From Carnobacterium sp. UBA5792 (GTDB taxonomy: Bacteria > Bacillota > Bacilli > Lactobacillales > Carnobacteriaceae), in assembly GCA_002418295.1 (NCBI GenBank), contig DIDU01000086.1, positions 288-5,721 of the forward strand: a stretch of 5,434 nucleotides of DNA. Direction: 5' to 3'. Below the pieces are notes generated by a model. The model was not told the origin of the DNA, ran no database searches, and saw only the letters and a list, made by a program, of their open reading frames with translations. The position numbers and the translations under genes were made by a program. Below, piece after piece: positions 1-5,385 of this stretch (its first letter is position 1; every line of letters starts with the position of its first letter).

Positions 1-471
1 TGTAATTTTCCCTCTATTGATGAACCCGGCATTTTGATACAATTTATTTAAATACTGATTATCAGCAATACAATCCAATCGAATAGCTTTTTTTCCTTTT
101 GATTTAGCATATATTTTTGCTTCATTTAATAATTTGCTCGAAATTCCTTGTCCAGAAAAAGCACGCATAATGGTTAAACGGTGCAAATAGAAATAATCTG
201 TACTTTTATCTTCTCCCCAAAAAGAGCTATCCCACTTACTTTGGTGGTCCCATAAAATGAACATGCCAACCGTTTGGCTATTGAGCGTTCCATAAAAAAC
301 TTCTCCACGGTTTATTGCTTCCGCTGTATTATGATTATCTTGACCTTCTAATATTCCTGACCATTGTGAAGATCCCTGAGACTGCAACCATAAAACGGTC
401 TGAATCAACATATCATTTATCATTGTCAGATCTGTTCTTTTTGCTTGATGTAGACGAACTGTTTCATCCAT
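1..471 (-). CDS. GNAT-family N-acetyltransferase, C-terminus cut by window edge
   Basis: A frame runs open from an ATG at 471 down to base 1, giving 157 residues with no stop, so the C-terminus lies outside the window. Members of this family are usually about 150-180 residues, so little is probably missing. The fold is recognisable. An N-terminal helix region is followed by strands around residues 58-74 (VFYGTL, VGMFILW). Next come the core strand YLHRLTI (95-101) and the acetyl-CoA pyrophosphate loop RAFSGQGISSKLL (103-115), and then the motif-B segment LDCIADN (132-138) with LYQNAGF (144-150). GNAT enzymes move an acetyl group from acetyl-CoA to an amine. The acceptor cannot be read from sequence, and cytoplasmic location is inferred from the lack of a signal peptide. 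The ATG is preceded by a GAAGG SD with a 6-nt gap. The gene lies 150 bp downstream of pgi on the same strand, beyond a possible terminator-like element. Confidence 0.88.
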   Translation of the reverse strand, partial: MDETVRLHQAKRTDLTMINDMLIQTVLWLQSQGSSQWSGILEGQDNHNTAEAINRGEVFYGTLNSQTVGMFILWDHQSKWDSSFWGEDKSTDYFYLHRLTIMRAFSGQGISSKLLNEAKIYAKSKGKKAIRLDCIADNQYLNKLYQNAGFINRGKIT

Positions 472-490
472 ATGCTTCCTTCTTTCTTCT

Positions 491-496
491 ATAGTA
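491..496 (-). promoter_or_regulatory. Possible -10 box for the acetyltransferase gene
   Basis: TACTAT on the minus strand matches the sigma-A -10 consensus at four of six positions and lies 19 nt before the acetyltransferase ATG. No convincing -35 is found at 16-18 bp upstream, and the implied leader would be only about 13 nt. The gene may instead be read from pgi transcripts that pass the element at 509-594. Confidence 0.2.
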
Positions 497-508
497 GATA
501 AGTTAGAT

Positions 509-594
509 AAAAATTGCCCCACAAATGAGATGGGTGTTCTTCTCTAAGTTTAGTCACTTATTGAAAAACAGCCTCCTCTCTTCACTGGGGCAAT
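509..594 (-). ncRNA. Candidate structured RNA or unusual terminator between pgi and the acetyltransferase gene
   Basis: Read on the minus strand, ATTGCCCCA (594-586) is perfectly complementary to TGGGGCAAT (521-513), closing a 64-nt interior. A run of five T follows, the first of them inside the stem. The interior can form a TAAGT/ACTTA hairpin with a 6-nt loop (563-548) and a GAGA/TCTC hairpin just after it, and it also carries a purine-rich GAGAGGAGG stretch. A long-range GC-rich closing stem followed by T residues is what a small RNA, an attenuator-like leader or an elaborate pgi terminator would show. It matches no riboswitch, T-box, 6S or SRP consensus that I can recall. The plus strand has no T-run after the stem, so the minus strand is preferred. 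Function is unknown. Confidence 0.35.
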
Positions 595-621
595 AGCGTG
601 TATGTTTTCTGTTAAGTCAGT

Positions 622-1968
622 TTACAAGCGTTCGTTTAATTCTTTTGCTAACTCTTCAAATCCTGGTTTTCCTAATAAAGCAAACATATTTTTCTTATAA
701 GCTTCTACTCCAGGTTGGTCAAATGGATTCACACCATTTAAGTAACCTGAAACTCCCACTGCGATTTCAAAGAAATACATCAAATAGCCTAGAGTATACG
801 CATCTGTTTCTGGGATAGTTACAAGTAAGTTAGGCACGTTTCCATCTGTATGAGCTAGTAAAGTCCCTTCAAATGCTTTTGTATTAACAAAATCGATCTC
901 TTTACCTTGCAGGTAACCTAATCCATCCAAGTCTTCATCAGTAACTGGAATGTTTAGTGAGTGTTTTGCTTTGTTTACTTTAACAATGGTTTCAAAAATA
1001 TTCCGTTGACCGTCTTGAATTGATTGCCCGATTGAATGCAAGTCAGTAGAAAAATTCGCACTTGCTGGGAAGATCCCTTTTTGGTCTTTTCCTTCTGATT
1101 CGCCGAATAATTGTTTCCACCATTCTGAGAAGTATTGTAGACTTGGTTCGTAATTGACTAATATTTCTGTTACTTTTCCTTTGCGGTAAAGCATATTACG
1201 GATGACTGCATATTGATAAGCTTCATTTTCTTCTAACTTATCGCTGCTGTATGCATCTGCTGCATCTGCCGCCCCTTGCATTAATGCATCAATATCTGCT
1301 CCGCTTGCTGCAATCGGCAATAAGCCAACAGCTGTTAATACTGAAAAACGTCCGCCAATGTCATCTGGGATAATGAATGATTCATAACCTTGCGCATTTG
1401 CTTCTTCTTTCAAAGCACCTCTTGCTTTATCCGTCGTTGCATAAATCCGTTTTTTAGCTTCTTCAGCTCCATATTTTTTCTCCAAAAGTTCTTTAAAGAC
1501 TCGGAAAGCAATAGCCGGTTCTGTAGTTGTTCCAGATTTTGAAATAATATTTACAGAAAAATCACGGTCGCCGATCACATCAATTAAATCACTTAAATAA
1601 GTTGAACTGATACTGTTTCCTGCAAAGAAAACTTGCGGGAATTTGCGTTCTTCTTTAGGCAGCAAATTATAGAATGAATGGTTCAAGAAATCTAAGGCAG
1701 CTTTAGCTCCTAGATAAGATCCGCCTATCCCGATCACCACTAAAATTTCTGAATCATTTTGAATTTTTTCTGCTGCAGCTTTGATGCGGGCAAATTCATC
1801 TTTATCATAATTTTTAGGTAGATCGATCCAACCCAAATAGTCGCTTCCTGCTCCAGTGCCGTTACGCAACATGTCATTAGCAGTTGTTACTTGCTGTTGC
1901 ATGTTCGTAATTTCATGTGGTTGAATAAATTTTTCGATTTTTGAATAATCAAATTTAATATGTCCCAT
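622..1968 (-). CDS. pgi: Glucose-6-phosphate isomerase
   Basis: This cytoplasmic enzyme interconverts glucose-6-phosphate and fructose-6-phosphate at the second step of glycolysis and in gluconeogenesis. The 448-residue product has the usual length of the short Firmicutes form. Two SIS-type sugar-phosphate domains are visible. The first has IGIGGS (79-84) and the phosphate-binding SKSGTTTE (143-150). The PGI signature DIGGRFS spans 203-209, and [10 protein letters not shown] at 416-425 is the second signature. By family knowledge, E290 (in GESEGKD) is the catalytic base, H311 assists ring opening and K425 contacts the substrate. All are present, so the enzyme should be active. The ATG at 1968 has a GGAGTG SD with a 6-nt gap. 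A strong terminator lies upstream and a candidate promoter lies between, so the gene is probably its own unit, perhaps with some read-through into the acetyltransferase gene. Confidence 0.98.
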   Translation of the reverse strand: MGHIKFDYSKIEKFIQPHEITNMQQQVTTANDMLRNGTGAGSDYLGWIDLPKNYDKDEFARIKAAAEKIQNDSEILVVIGIGGSYLGAKAALDFLNHSFYNLLPKEERKFPQVFFAGNSISSTYLSDLIDVIGDRDFSVNIISKSGTTTEPAIAFRVFKELLEKKYGAEEAKKRIYATTDKARGALKEEANAQGYESFIIPDDIGGRFSVLTAVGLLPIAASGADIDALMQGAADAADAYSSDKLEENEAYQYAVIRNMLYRKGKVTEILVNYEPSLQYFSEWWKQLFGESEGKDQKGIFPASANFSTDLHSIGQSIQDGQRNIFETIVKVNKAKHSLNIPVTDEDLDGLGYLQGKEIDFVNTKAFEGTLLAHTDGNVPNLLVTIPETDAYTLGYLMYFFEIAVGVSGYLNGVNPFDQPGVEAYKKNMFALLGKPGFEELAKELNERL

Positions 1969-2028
1969 TTAAATCACTCCATTATCTTGTATTTGTGAAT
2001 CAAGGTGCAACGCTGTCATTCATTCTTA

Positions 2029-2057
2029 ACTTTAGTAGTTTTAGAGAAAAAAAGCAA
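2029..2057 (-). promoter_or_regulatory. Candidate sigma-A promoter for pgi
   Basis: On the minus strand, TTGCTT (2057-2052) and TAAAGT (2034-2029) are separated by 17 bp and begin just past the T-tract of the preceding terminator. They would give a leader of roughly 50 nt before the pgi ATG. Both boxes are imperfect. A second pair, TTGCAC and GATAAT with 18 bp between them, ends only 12 nt before the ATG, so its start point would fall inside the SD; I consider it less likely. Confidence 0.35.
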
Positions 2058-2058
2058 G

Positions 2059-2090
2059 AAAAAACAGCATTTCTACTAAGAAATGCTGTT
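2059..2090 (-). terminator. Intrinsic terminator after the Nudix-like gene
   Basis: On the minus strand a perfect 12-bp stem (AACAGCATTTCT with AGAAATGCTGTT) closes a 4-nt TAGT loop. It ends in six consecutive T, two of them inside the stem, and a second T-run follows a few bases later. It begins 14 nt after the stop codon of the Nudix-like gene and separates it from pgi. There is no matching T-run on the plus strand, so it acts in one direction. Confidence 0.92.
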
Positions 2091-2104
2091 AAAAAATAGT
2101 TAGA

Positions 2105-2485
2105 TTAAAATTGCGGAACTCCGGATATTTTCCAATTTTCTAGAGTTTCTGTCAAGATGCTTGATTTTTGCCAGGATAATTGGGGAAAGTTCCTTTTTAA
2201 TATCTCATTAGTTTGAATACTAGCATCAGCTAATTCAAACACAAAAAGCGGGATACGGTTTCCTTCAACTACAGCATTGGTTAATTCAAAAAGATTTAAA
2301 TTTTGGATATCGATTGCCATGGTACTTTTTAGCTCTTCTAAAATACAAGCTAAACCAGTTTGTTTACTCAGAATCTGGGTGGACGGAAACGAAAATTTTT
2401 CGCCTTCTTTTTTTACTAAAAACACATATTTTCCTTCTATGTTATGGGTCATAATTGTTCCGGCTACCCATTGTTTTTCTGTCAT
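2105..2485 (-). CDS. Nudix-like small protein with a degenerate catalytic box
   Basis: The 126-residue product resembles the Nudix fold. An N-terminal strand segment with VAGTIMTH and YVFLVKKEG (about residues 7-28) is followed by FSFPSTQI, a helix at 45-58, and strands around 65-84 (LFELTNAVVEG, IPLFVFEL). The helix sits where active Nudix hydrolases carry REUxEExGU, but here it reads EELKSTMAI (50-58). The two metal-binding glutamates are replaced by S54 and T55, and the glycine by A57. Hydrolysis of a nucleoside-diphosphate-linked substrate is therefore unlikely, and a binding or regulatory role is possible. The Nudix assignment itself is an inference from this weak resemblance. A GTG three codons upstream keeps the frame open but overlaps the SD, whereas the ATG at 2485 has AGGTG with a 6-nt gap, so I chose the ATG. 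It follows the S1-domain gene by 77 bp on the same strand and ends at a strong terminator. Confidence 0.75.
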   Translation of the reverse strand: MTEKQWVAGTIMTHNIEGKYVFLVKKEGEKFSFPSTQILSKQTGLACILEELKSTMAIDIQNLNLFELTNAVVEGNRIPLFVFELADASIQTNEILKRNFPQLSWQKSSILTETLENWKISGVPQF

Positions 2486-2499
2486 TTCAAGCACCTCAC

Positions 2500-2515
2500 A
2501 CTTAAATTTTTAAGT
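2500..2515 (-). repeat. Perfect 16-bp AT palindrome before the Nudix-like gene
   Basis: ACTTAAATTTTTAAGT has 7-bp arms around a 2-bp centre and lies a few bases upstream of the SD of the Nudix-like gene. It could be an operator for a dimeric regulator, or a weak RNA hairpin that affects translation. It matches no operator I know by sequence and could be chance in AT-rich DNA. Confidence 0.3.
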
Positions 2516-2562
2516 AATCACACAGTAAACTTCTCTAGGTATTTAAAACAGCGGCTATATTT

Positions 2563-2940
2563 TTAATTCACTTGCCTTTTTTCATCTGCTTTTGCTTCTT
2601 CGATCCATTGAGGCATTAAATCACGAATTGTTTTGAATCCATCCTGATTCAACTTTTCTTGACGGTGTCTTCTTTTCTTAGAGTGATAGTGAAAGTGGCT
2701 TTGATCTTCTAAAGCTCTTAATGATAAGCTGATTTTTTTGGTATACTCATCAATATCTAAAATCATCACATCCATCTCATCTCCAACAGCTAGAACTTCA
2801 TTTAGATTTTTTACATAGCCATGCTTACATTCGGAAATATGGATTAGTCCTTGTGTTTCTTTGTCTAATGCAACAAATGCTCCATAAGGCTGGATACCAG
2901 TTACCTTACCTTTAACAATCATACCGATTTTATAATCCAT
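2563..2940 (-). CDS. S1-domain RNA-binding protein (YugI/GSP13/CvfD type)
   Basis: The 125-residue product starts with one S1 RNA-binding OB-fold domain at about residues 3-76. Its signature strands are visible: IGMIVKGKVTGIQPYGAFVAL (5-25), GLIHISE (31-37) and VGDEMDVMILDID (52-64), closing with ISLSLRAL (70-77). A basic, histidine-rich linker (HFHYHSKKRRHR) follows, then a short tail containing GFKTIRDLMPQWIEEA. That arrangement of a single S1 domain plus a basic linker and a GF..L...WI tail is typical of Bacillus YugI (GSP13) and streptococcal CvfD. In those species these proteins associate with ribosomes or act in post-transcriptional control; the role here is inferred from that. An in-frame GTG at 2985 extends the frame by 15 codons but has no SD. 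The ATG at 2940 has GAGGTG with a 5-nt gap and begins the conserved MDYKIG. It is divergent from the malY-type gene and probably co-transcribed with the Nudix-like gene. Confidence 0.93.
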   Translation of the reverse strand: MDYKIGMIVKGKVTGIQPYGAFVALDKETQGLIHISECKHGYVKNLNEVLAVGDEMDVMILDIDEYTKKISLSLRALEDQSHFHYHSKKRRHRQEKLNQDGFKTIRDLMPQWIEEAKADEKRQVN

Positions 2941-2994
2941 TTTCTCACCTCGTTCATTTTTACGCTGTAATAGTACTTTTAACACTGCAATGCA

Positions 2995-3024
2995 ATTGTA
3001 TCACAACAATAAAAGTTATGAAAA
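2995..3024 (-). promoter_or_regulatory. Extended -10 promoter for the S1-domain gene
   Basis: On the minus strand TGATACAAT (3003-2995) is an extended -10 element (TG, one base, TACAAT with five of six consensus bases). TTTTCA (3024-3019) sits 18 bp upstream as a partial -35. Transcription would begin near 2988, giving a leader of roughly 48 nt. It probably drives both the S1-domain gene and the Nudix-like gene. Confidence 0.6.
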
Positions 3025-3040
3025 TAGTATTCGCTTTCAA
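3025..3040 (-). promoter_or_regulatory. cre-like CcpA site in the divergent intergenic region
   Basis: TTGAAAGCGAATACTA on the minus strand fits 12 of the 13 defined positions of the classical catabolite-responsive element WTGNNARCGNWWWCAW; the only miss is the conserved A near the end. It begins immediately upstream of the -35 of the S1-domain promoter and about 47 bp upstream of the malY -35. It could therefore affect either direction. The match is by eye only. Confidence 0.4.
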
Positions 3041-3086
3041 AAACAACTCAAATTTTATTTTTTGTTTTAGCCAGCTGCTACTAGAT

Positions 3087-3115
3087 TTGGAAACGTACTC
3101 TAATTAACGTATAAT
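3087..3115 (+). promoter_or_regulatory. Strong sigma-A promoter for the malY-type gene
   Basis: TTGGAA (3087-3092) and a perfect TATAAT (3110-3115) are separated by the optimal 17 bp. Transcription should start near 3122, giving a leader of about 42 nt that contains the AAGGAT SD (3150-3155). This is the best sigma-A promoter in the window. The -35 lies within a weaker cre-like sequence (3087-3102, 11 of 13 positions of the classical consensus). The -10 lies within an imperfect 22-bp dyad at 3098-3119. Confidence 0.8.
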
Positions 3116-3119
3116 AGAG
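3098..3119. promoter_or_regulatory. Imperfect dyad overlapping the malY-type -10 box
   Basis: CTCTA at 3098-3102 and TAGAG at 3115-3119 are inverted copies symmetric about a central ACGT, with partial symmetry between them. The dyad covers the spacer and the -10 box, where a bound repressor would block RNA polymerase. The regulator is unknown, and chance symmetry in AT-rich DNA is possible. Confidence 0.25.
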
Positions 3120-3163
3120 CTAACGATTTGTCGGATTTTTTACTATAAAAAGGATGTGTTTAA

Positions 3164-4339
3164 ATGGAAAGTAAGTTTGATGAAATTATTGATCGCACTA
3201 ATCAACTGGATATTAAATGGGGACAATCAGAAAAAGTATTTGGTTCAACAGATGTTCTTCCTATGTGGATCGCGGATATGGATTTCGCGAGTCCAAAGCC
3301 GGTTCTCGATGCCTTAAAATCTCTACTTGATTCTCGTATTTTAGGATATACCGCTCCGCCTGATTCACTTTATCAAGCTATTATTGATTGGCAAAAAGAA
3401 CGTCATCACATGGAACTGACAAAAGAAGCGATTCTCTTTTCGCCAGGAGTCGTGCCAAGTATTGCCTTGATCATTCAAACATTTACGAAAGAAAATGAAG
3501 CGATTATGATCCACGATCCTGTCTATACACCCTTTTCAAATATGATCACATTAAACCATCGCCGTTGTGTTCGCTCTACTTTAATCGTGGAACAAAATCA
3601 GTTTAAAATGGATTTCATCGAAATGGAAAAACAAATGGTCGAGCAACAGGTTAAACTATTTATTTTATGTAATCCGCAAAATCCAGGTGGACGTGTCTGG
3701 TCAAAAGAAGAGCTCATTCAATTGGCTGAGCTTTGTAAGAAACACCAGATCCTAATCATCAGCGACGAAATCCATGGCGATTTGATTTTTCAACCTTATC
3801 AGCTTGCTTCATTAGTAACATTGGATTCGTCTTACCAAGAGTTTGTTATTACACTCTCAGCTGCTACTAAAACATTTAATTTAGCTGGAATTAAAACGTC
3901 AATGATTTACGTACAAAATAAATTTCTAGCTGATCAACTAAAATCAGCGCAAGCTAAAACGGAACAAAGCAATTTAACGACATTTGGTTATATCGGCACA
4001 GAGGCCGCTTTGACTAAATGTGGTCCTTGGCTAACTGATTTATTACAATATCTTAGTGAAAATCTAGAAATAATTTGTGCATTTTTTGATAAAGAATTAC
4101 CAGACGTAGCTTATATGAAACCGCAAGGCACTTATTTATTCTGGTTTGATTGCTCTAGTTTAAATATGACTGATGCTGAATTAGCTGCACACTTTGCTAC
4201 AGTAGGAAAAATAGGACTAAATGCAGGCGCAGCTTATGGTCCAGCTGGTTCACAATATATGCGGTTAAACTTCGCAGCACCAAAAAGCCTTATAAATGAA
4301 GGTTTAAATCGGATCAAAGCGGCTTTTGAGAACCGATAA
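3164..4339 (+). CDS. MalY/PatB-type PLP-dependent C-S beta-lyase (cystathionine beta-lyase-like)
   Basis: The 391-residue product is a fold-type I, class I/II aminotransferase of the MalY/PatB subgroup. That subgroup cleaves the C-S bond of cystathionine or cysteine conjugates to give a thiol, pyruvate and ammonia. Visible features include MWIADMDF (34-41), the cofactor phosphate segment SPGVVPS (93-99), Y121 in DPVYTPF, and CNPQNPGGRVW (169-179). Then come DEIHGDL (201-207), with D201 expected to contact the pyridine nitrogen, and SAATKTFNLAG (232-242), with K236 as the Schiff-base lysine. R367 in YMRLNF should bind the substrate carboxylate. The set is complete, so an active enzyme is expected. 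The length is normal for the family (about 390). The ATG has an AAGGAT SD with an 8-nt gap. Family enzymes work in methionine biosynthesis or thiol release; in E. coli MalY also represses the maltose system, but nothing here shows that activity. The gene is monocistronic, with a strong promoter upstream and a terminator 7 nt after the stop. Confidence 0.93.
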   Translation: MESKFDEIIDRTNQLDIKWGQSEKVFGSTDVLPMWIADMDFASPKPVLDALKSLLDSRILGYTAPPDSLYQAIIDWQKERHHMELTKEAILFSPGVVPSIALIIQTFTKENEAIMIHDPVYTPFSNMITLNHRRCVRSTLIVEQNQFKMDFIEMEKQMVEQQVKLFILCNPQNPGGRVWSKEELIQLAELCKKHQILIISDEIHGDLIFQPYQLASLVTLDSSYQEFVITLSAATKTFNLAGIKTSMIYVQNKFLADQLKSAQAKTEQSNLTTFGYIGTEAALTKCGPWLTDLLQYLSENLEIICAFFDKELPDVAYMKPQGTYLFWFDCSSLNMTDAELAAHFATVGKIGLNAGAAYGPAGSQYMRLNFAAPKSLINEGLNRIKAAFENR

Positions 4340-4346
4340 GCCTATT

Positions 4347-4391
4347 AAGAAAAGGAGAACAGGAATAAAATCCCGTTCTCCTTTTCTTTTT
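4347..4391. terminator. Terminator shared by the convergent malY-type and fructokinase genes
   Basis: AGAAAAGGAGAAC (4348-4360) pairs perfectly with GTTCTCCTTTTCT (4375-4387). After one A-C mismatch, GGA/TCC extends the stem around an ATAAAA loop. On the plus strand the T-rich end CTTTTCTTTTT makes a strong terminator for the malY-type gene. On the minus strand the same hairpin begins at the fructokinase stop codon and ends in CTTTTCTTAA, a weaker but plausible terminator. The two genes end only 50 bp apart, so one structure probably serves both. Confidence 0.9.
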
Positions 4392-5250
4392 AAGCGATTT
4401 GTTCTGCAGCTAACAACAAGCAGCCGGTAATGCCCGCATTGTCTCCTAATGCTGGAGGAACAATATATTCTTCCAATGGCGGCAACTGGACGTACCCATT
4501 CATCAGTTTTTCAAATTCCTGGCGAACTAGTTGGAAAAGCTGTGTCTGTTTCATGACACCGCCACCTAAAACAATTCTTTCTGGGCTCAACACTAAAGTA
4601 TAATTCATTAAAGCTTGTGCTAAGTAGTAAGCTTCCATTTCCCAAACAGCCGATTCATCAGCTAATTCATGGCCCTTTTTGCCATACCGTTGTTCAATGG
4701 CTGGGCCAGCAGCGATCCCTTCCAAGCAGTCTCCGTGATAAGGACAGAATCCGCCAAATGTTTCATCAGGATGTAACCGGACCATCATATGTCCCATTTC
4801 CGGATGACCGTATCCTTCTAATAATTTCCCATTTATCACTGCTCCACCGCCGATACCCGTTCCGACCGTTAAGTAAACGCAACTTGACAATCCGAGTGCT
4901 GCACCTTTTTTCAGTTCACCTAGAGCTGCTGCGTTAACATCTGTTGTCCACCCTACTGGAATAGCATACCGATTTTTTATTGCTCCTAAAAAGTCATAAT
5001 TTTTCCAAGCTGTTTTCGGCGTAGAGGTAACGTATCCATATGTAGCTGAAGAAGTATTGACATCGATTGGACCAAATGATCCTATTCCAATAGCATCTAA
5101 ATCATAAGAATCAAAAAATGAAAAAACTTGATTCAGCGTTTCTTCAGGTGTCGTTGTTGGGATACTGACCTTTTCTTTTAATTCGCCTTGTTCATTACTT
5201 ACTGCACATACAAATTTCGTACCGCCTGCTTCAATTGCACCATATATCAT
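4390..5250 (-). CDS. scrK: ROK-family fructokinase
   Basis: The 286-residue cytoplasmic sugar kinase most likely phosphorylates fructose with ATP to give fructose-6-phosphate, for example after sucrose hydrolysis. Visible motifs are the N-terminal phosphate loop EAGGTK (7-12), IGIGSFGP (54-61), and TDVNAAALGE (103-112) with D104 as the expected catalytic base. The second nucleotide loop is TVGTGIGGG (128-136). The ROK zinc module is complete: H154 in EMGH, then C169, H172 and C175 in GFCPYHGDCLEG, followed by AAGPA. RIVLGGGV (225-232) and GDNAGITG (269-276) complete the ATP site. The form with CPYHGxCLEG matches Bacillus YdhR (GmuE)-type fructokinases; another hexose or mannose specificity is possible. 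A TTG at 5298 would add 16 codons but has no SD. The ATG at 5250 is preceded by AAAGGA, and MIYGAIEAGGTK is the normal ROK N-terminus. The gene has its own promoter with a cre-like site, and no sucrose gene is visible alongside. Confidence 0.9.
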   Translation of the reverse strand: MIYGAIEAGGTKFVCAVSNEQGELKEKVSIPTTTPEETLNQVFSFFDSYDLDAIGIGSFGPIDVNTSSATYGYVTSTPKTAWKNYDFLGAIKNRYAIPVGWTTDVNAAALGELKKGAALGLSSCVYLTVGTGIGGGAVINGKLLEGYGHPEMGHMMVRLHPDETFGGFCPYHGDCLEGIAAGPAIEQRYGKKGHELADESAVWEMEAYYLAQALMNYTLVLSPERIVLGGGVMKQTQLFQLVRQEFEKLMNGYVQLPPLEEYIVPPALGDNAGITGCLLLAAEQIA

Positions 5251-5286
5251 TTTTGCACAATCCTTTCCATCATCATTTTCCCTTAT

Positions 5287-5295
5287 ATTGTAGCA
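5287..5295 (-). promoter_or_regulatory. Extended -10 promoter for the fructokinase gene
   Basis: TGCTACAAT on the minus strand is an extended -10 element (TG, one base, TACAAT). It lies 36 nt before the fructokinase ATG and gives a leader of about 30 nt. The bases 17 bp upstream (CCCTCA) do not resemble a -35, which fits an extended -10 or an activator-assisted promoter. Confidence 0.55.
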
Positions 5296-5309
5296 CAAAC
5301 TAACAGATG

Positions 5310-5323
5310 TGAGGGCGTTTTCA
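5310..5323 (-). promoter_or_regulatory. cre-like CcpA site at the fructokinase promoter
   Basis: TGAAAACGCCCTCA on the minus strand matches 10 of the 11 defined positions of the cre consensus TGWAANCGNTNWCA. It occupies exactly the -35 region of the extended -10 promoter, where bound CcpA would be expected to repress. Carbon catabolite repression of a fructokinase gene makes physiological sense. Confidence 0.55.
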
Positions 5324-5335
5324 ATTAAATAATAA

Positions 5336-5385
5336 AGAAAAATAGCCTAGACTGTATTGGCACTAATGAAAACAGGGTCTACTGC
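5336..5385 (-). terminator. Weak hairpin, possible terminator of a gene off the right edge
   Basis: TAGAC (5348-5352) pairs with GTCTA (5377-5381), and TGT with ACA pairs inside after a 2-nt bulge. On the minus strand an ATTTTTC stretch begins 4 nt past the stem. This could terminate a gene entering from beyond 5434, but the stem is imperfect and the T-run is offset. Confidence 0.22.

Noticed and set aside
520..565. Minus-strand mini-ORF of about 22 codons starting at a GTG after an AGGAGG in the pgi to acetyltransferase gap
   Set aside because: The spacing from AGGAGG to GTG is about 14 nt, too long for normal initiation. The peptide shows no leader-peptide pattern such as a codon run, and the region is better explained by RNA structure.
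2005..2021. cre-like half site (ATGACAGCGT on the minus strand) upstream of pgi
   Set aside because: Only the left half fits the consensus. The right half misses most of the defined positions.
2486..2494. GTG start for the Nudix-like gene three codons upstream
   Set aside because: The GTG overlaps the SD itself, while the ATG at 2485 has correct spacing from AGGTG.
2277..2513. Open frame of 78 codons on the plus strand opposite the Nudix-like gene
   Set aside because: It lies almost entirely antisense to a gene with a better SD, terminator and fold signal. It has no SD of its own and its product resembles no family.
2941..2985. N-terminal extension of the S1-domain protein to a GTG at 2985
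   Set aside because: There is no SD, the start would lie at about the predicted transcription start point, and the extra residues are not part of the S1 domain. The internal ATG has a strong SD.
3040..3068. AAAACAA / TTGTTTT inverted repeat upstream of the malY-type promoter
   Set aside because: It is pure low-complexity AT sequence with a 15-nt loop, expected by chance here. It is not placed to terminate any transcript in the window.
4617..4937. Open frame of 106 codons on the plus strand opposite the fructokinase gene
   Set aside because: It is antisense to an intact ROK kinase with all motifs present. Its composition is that of a shadow frame and it has no SD.
5251..5298. N-terminal extension of the fructokinase to a TTG at 5298
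   Set aside because: It would start upstream of the predicted transcription start and lacks an SD. The ROK family normally begins right before the EAGGTK loop.
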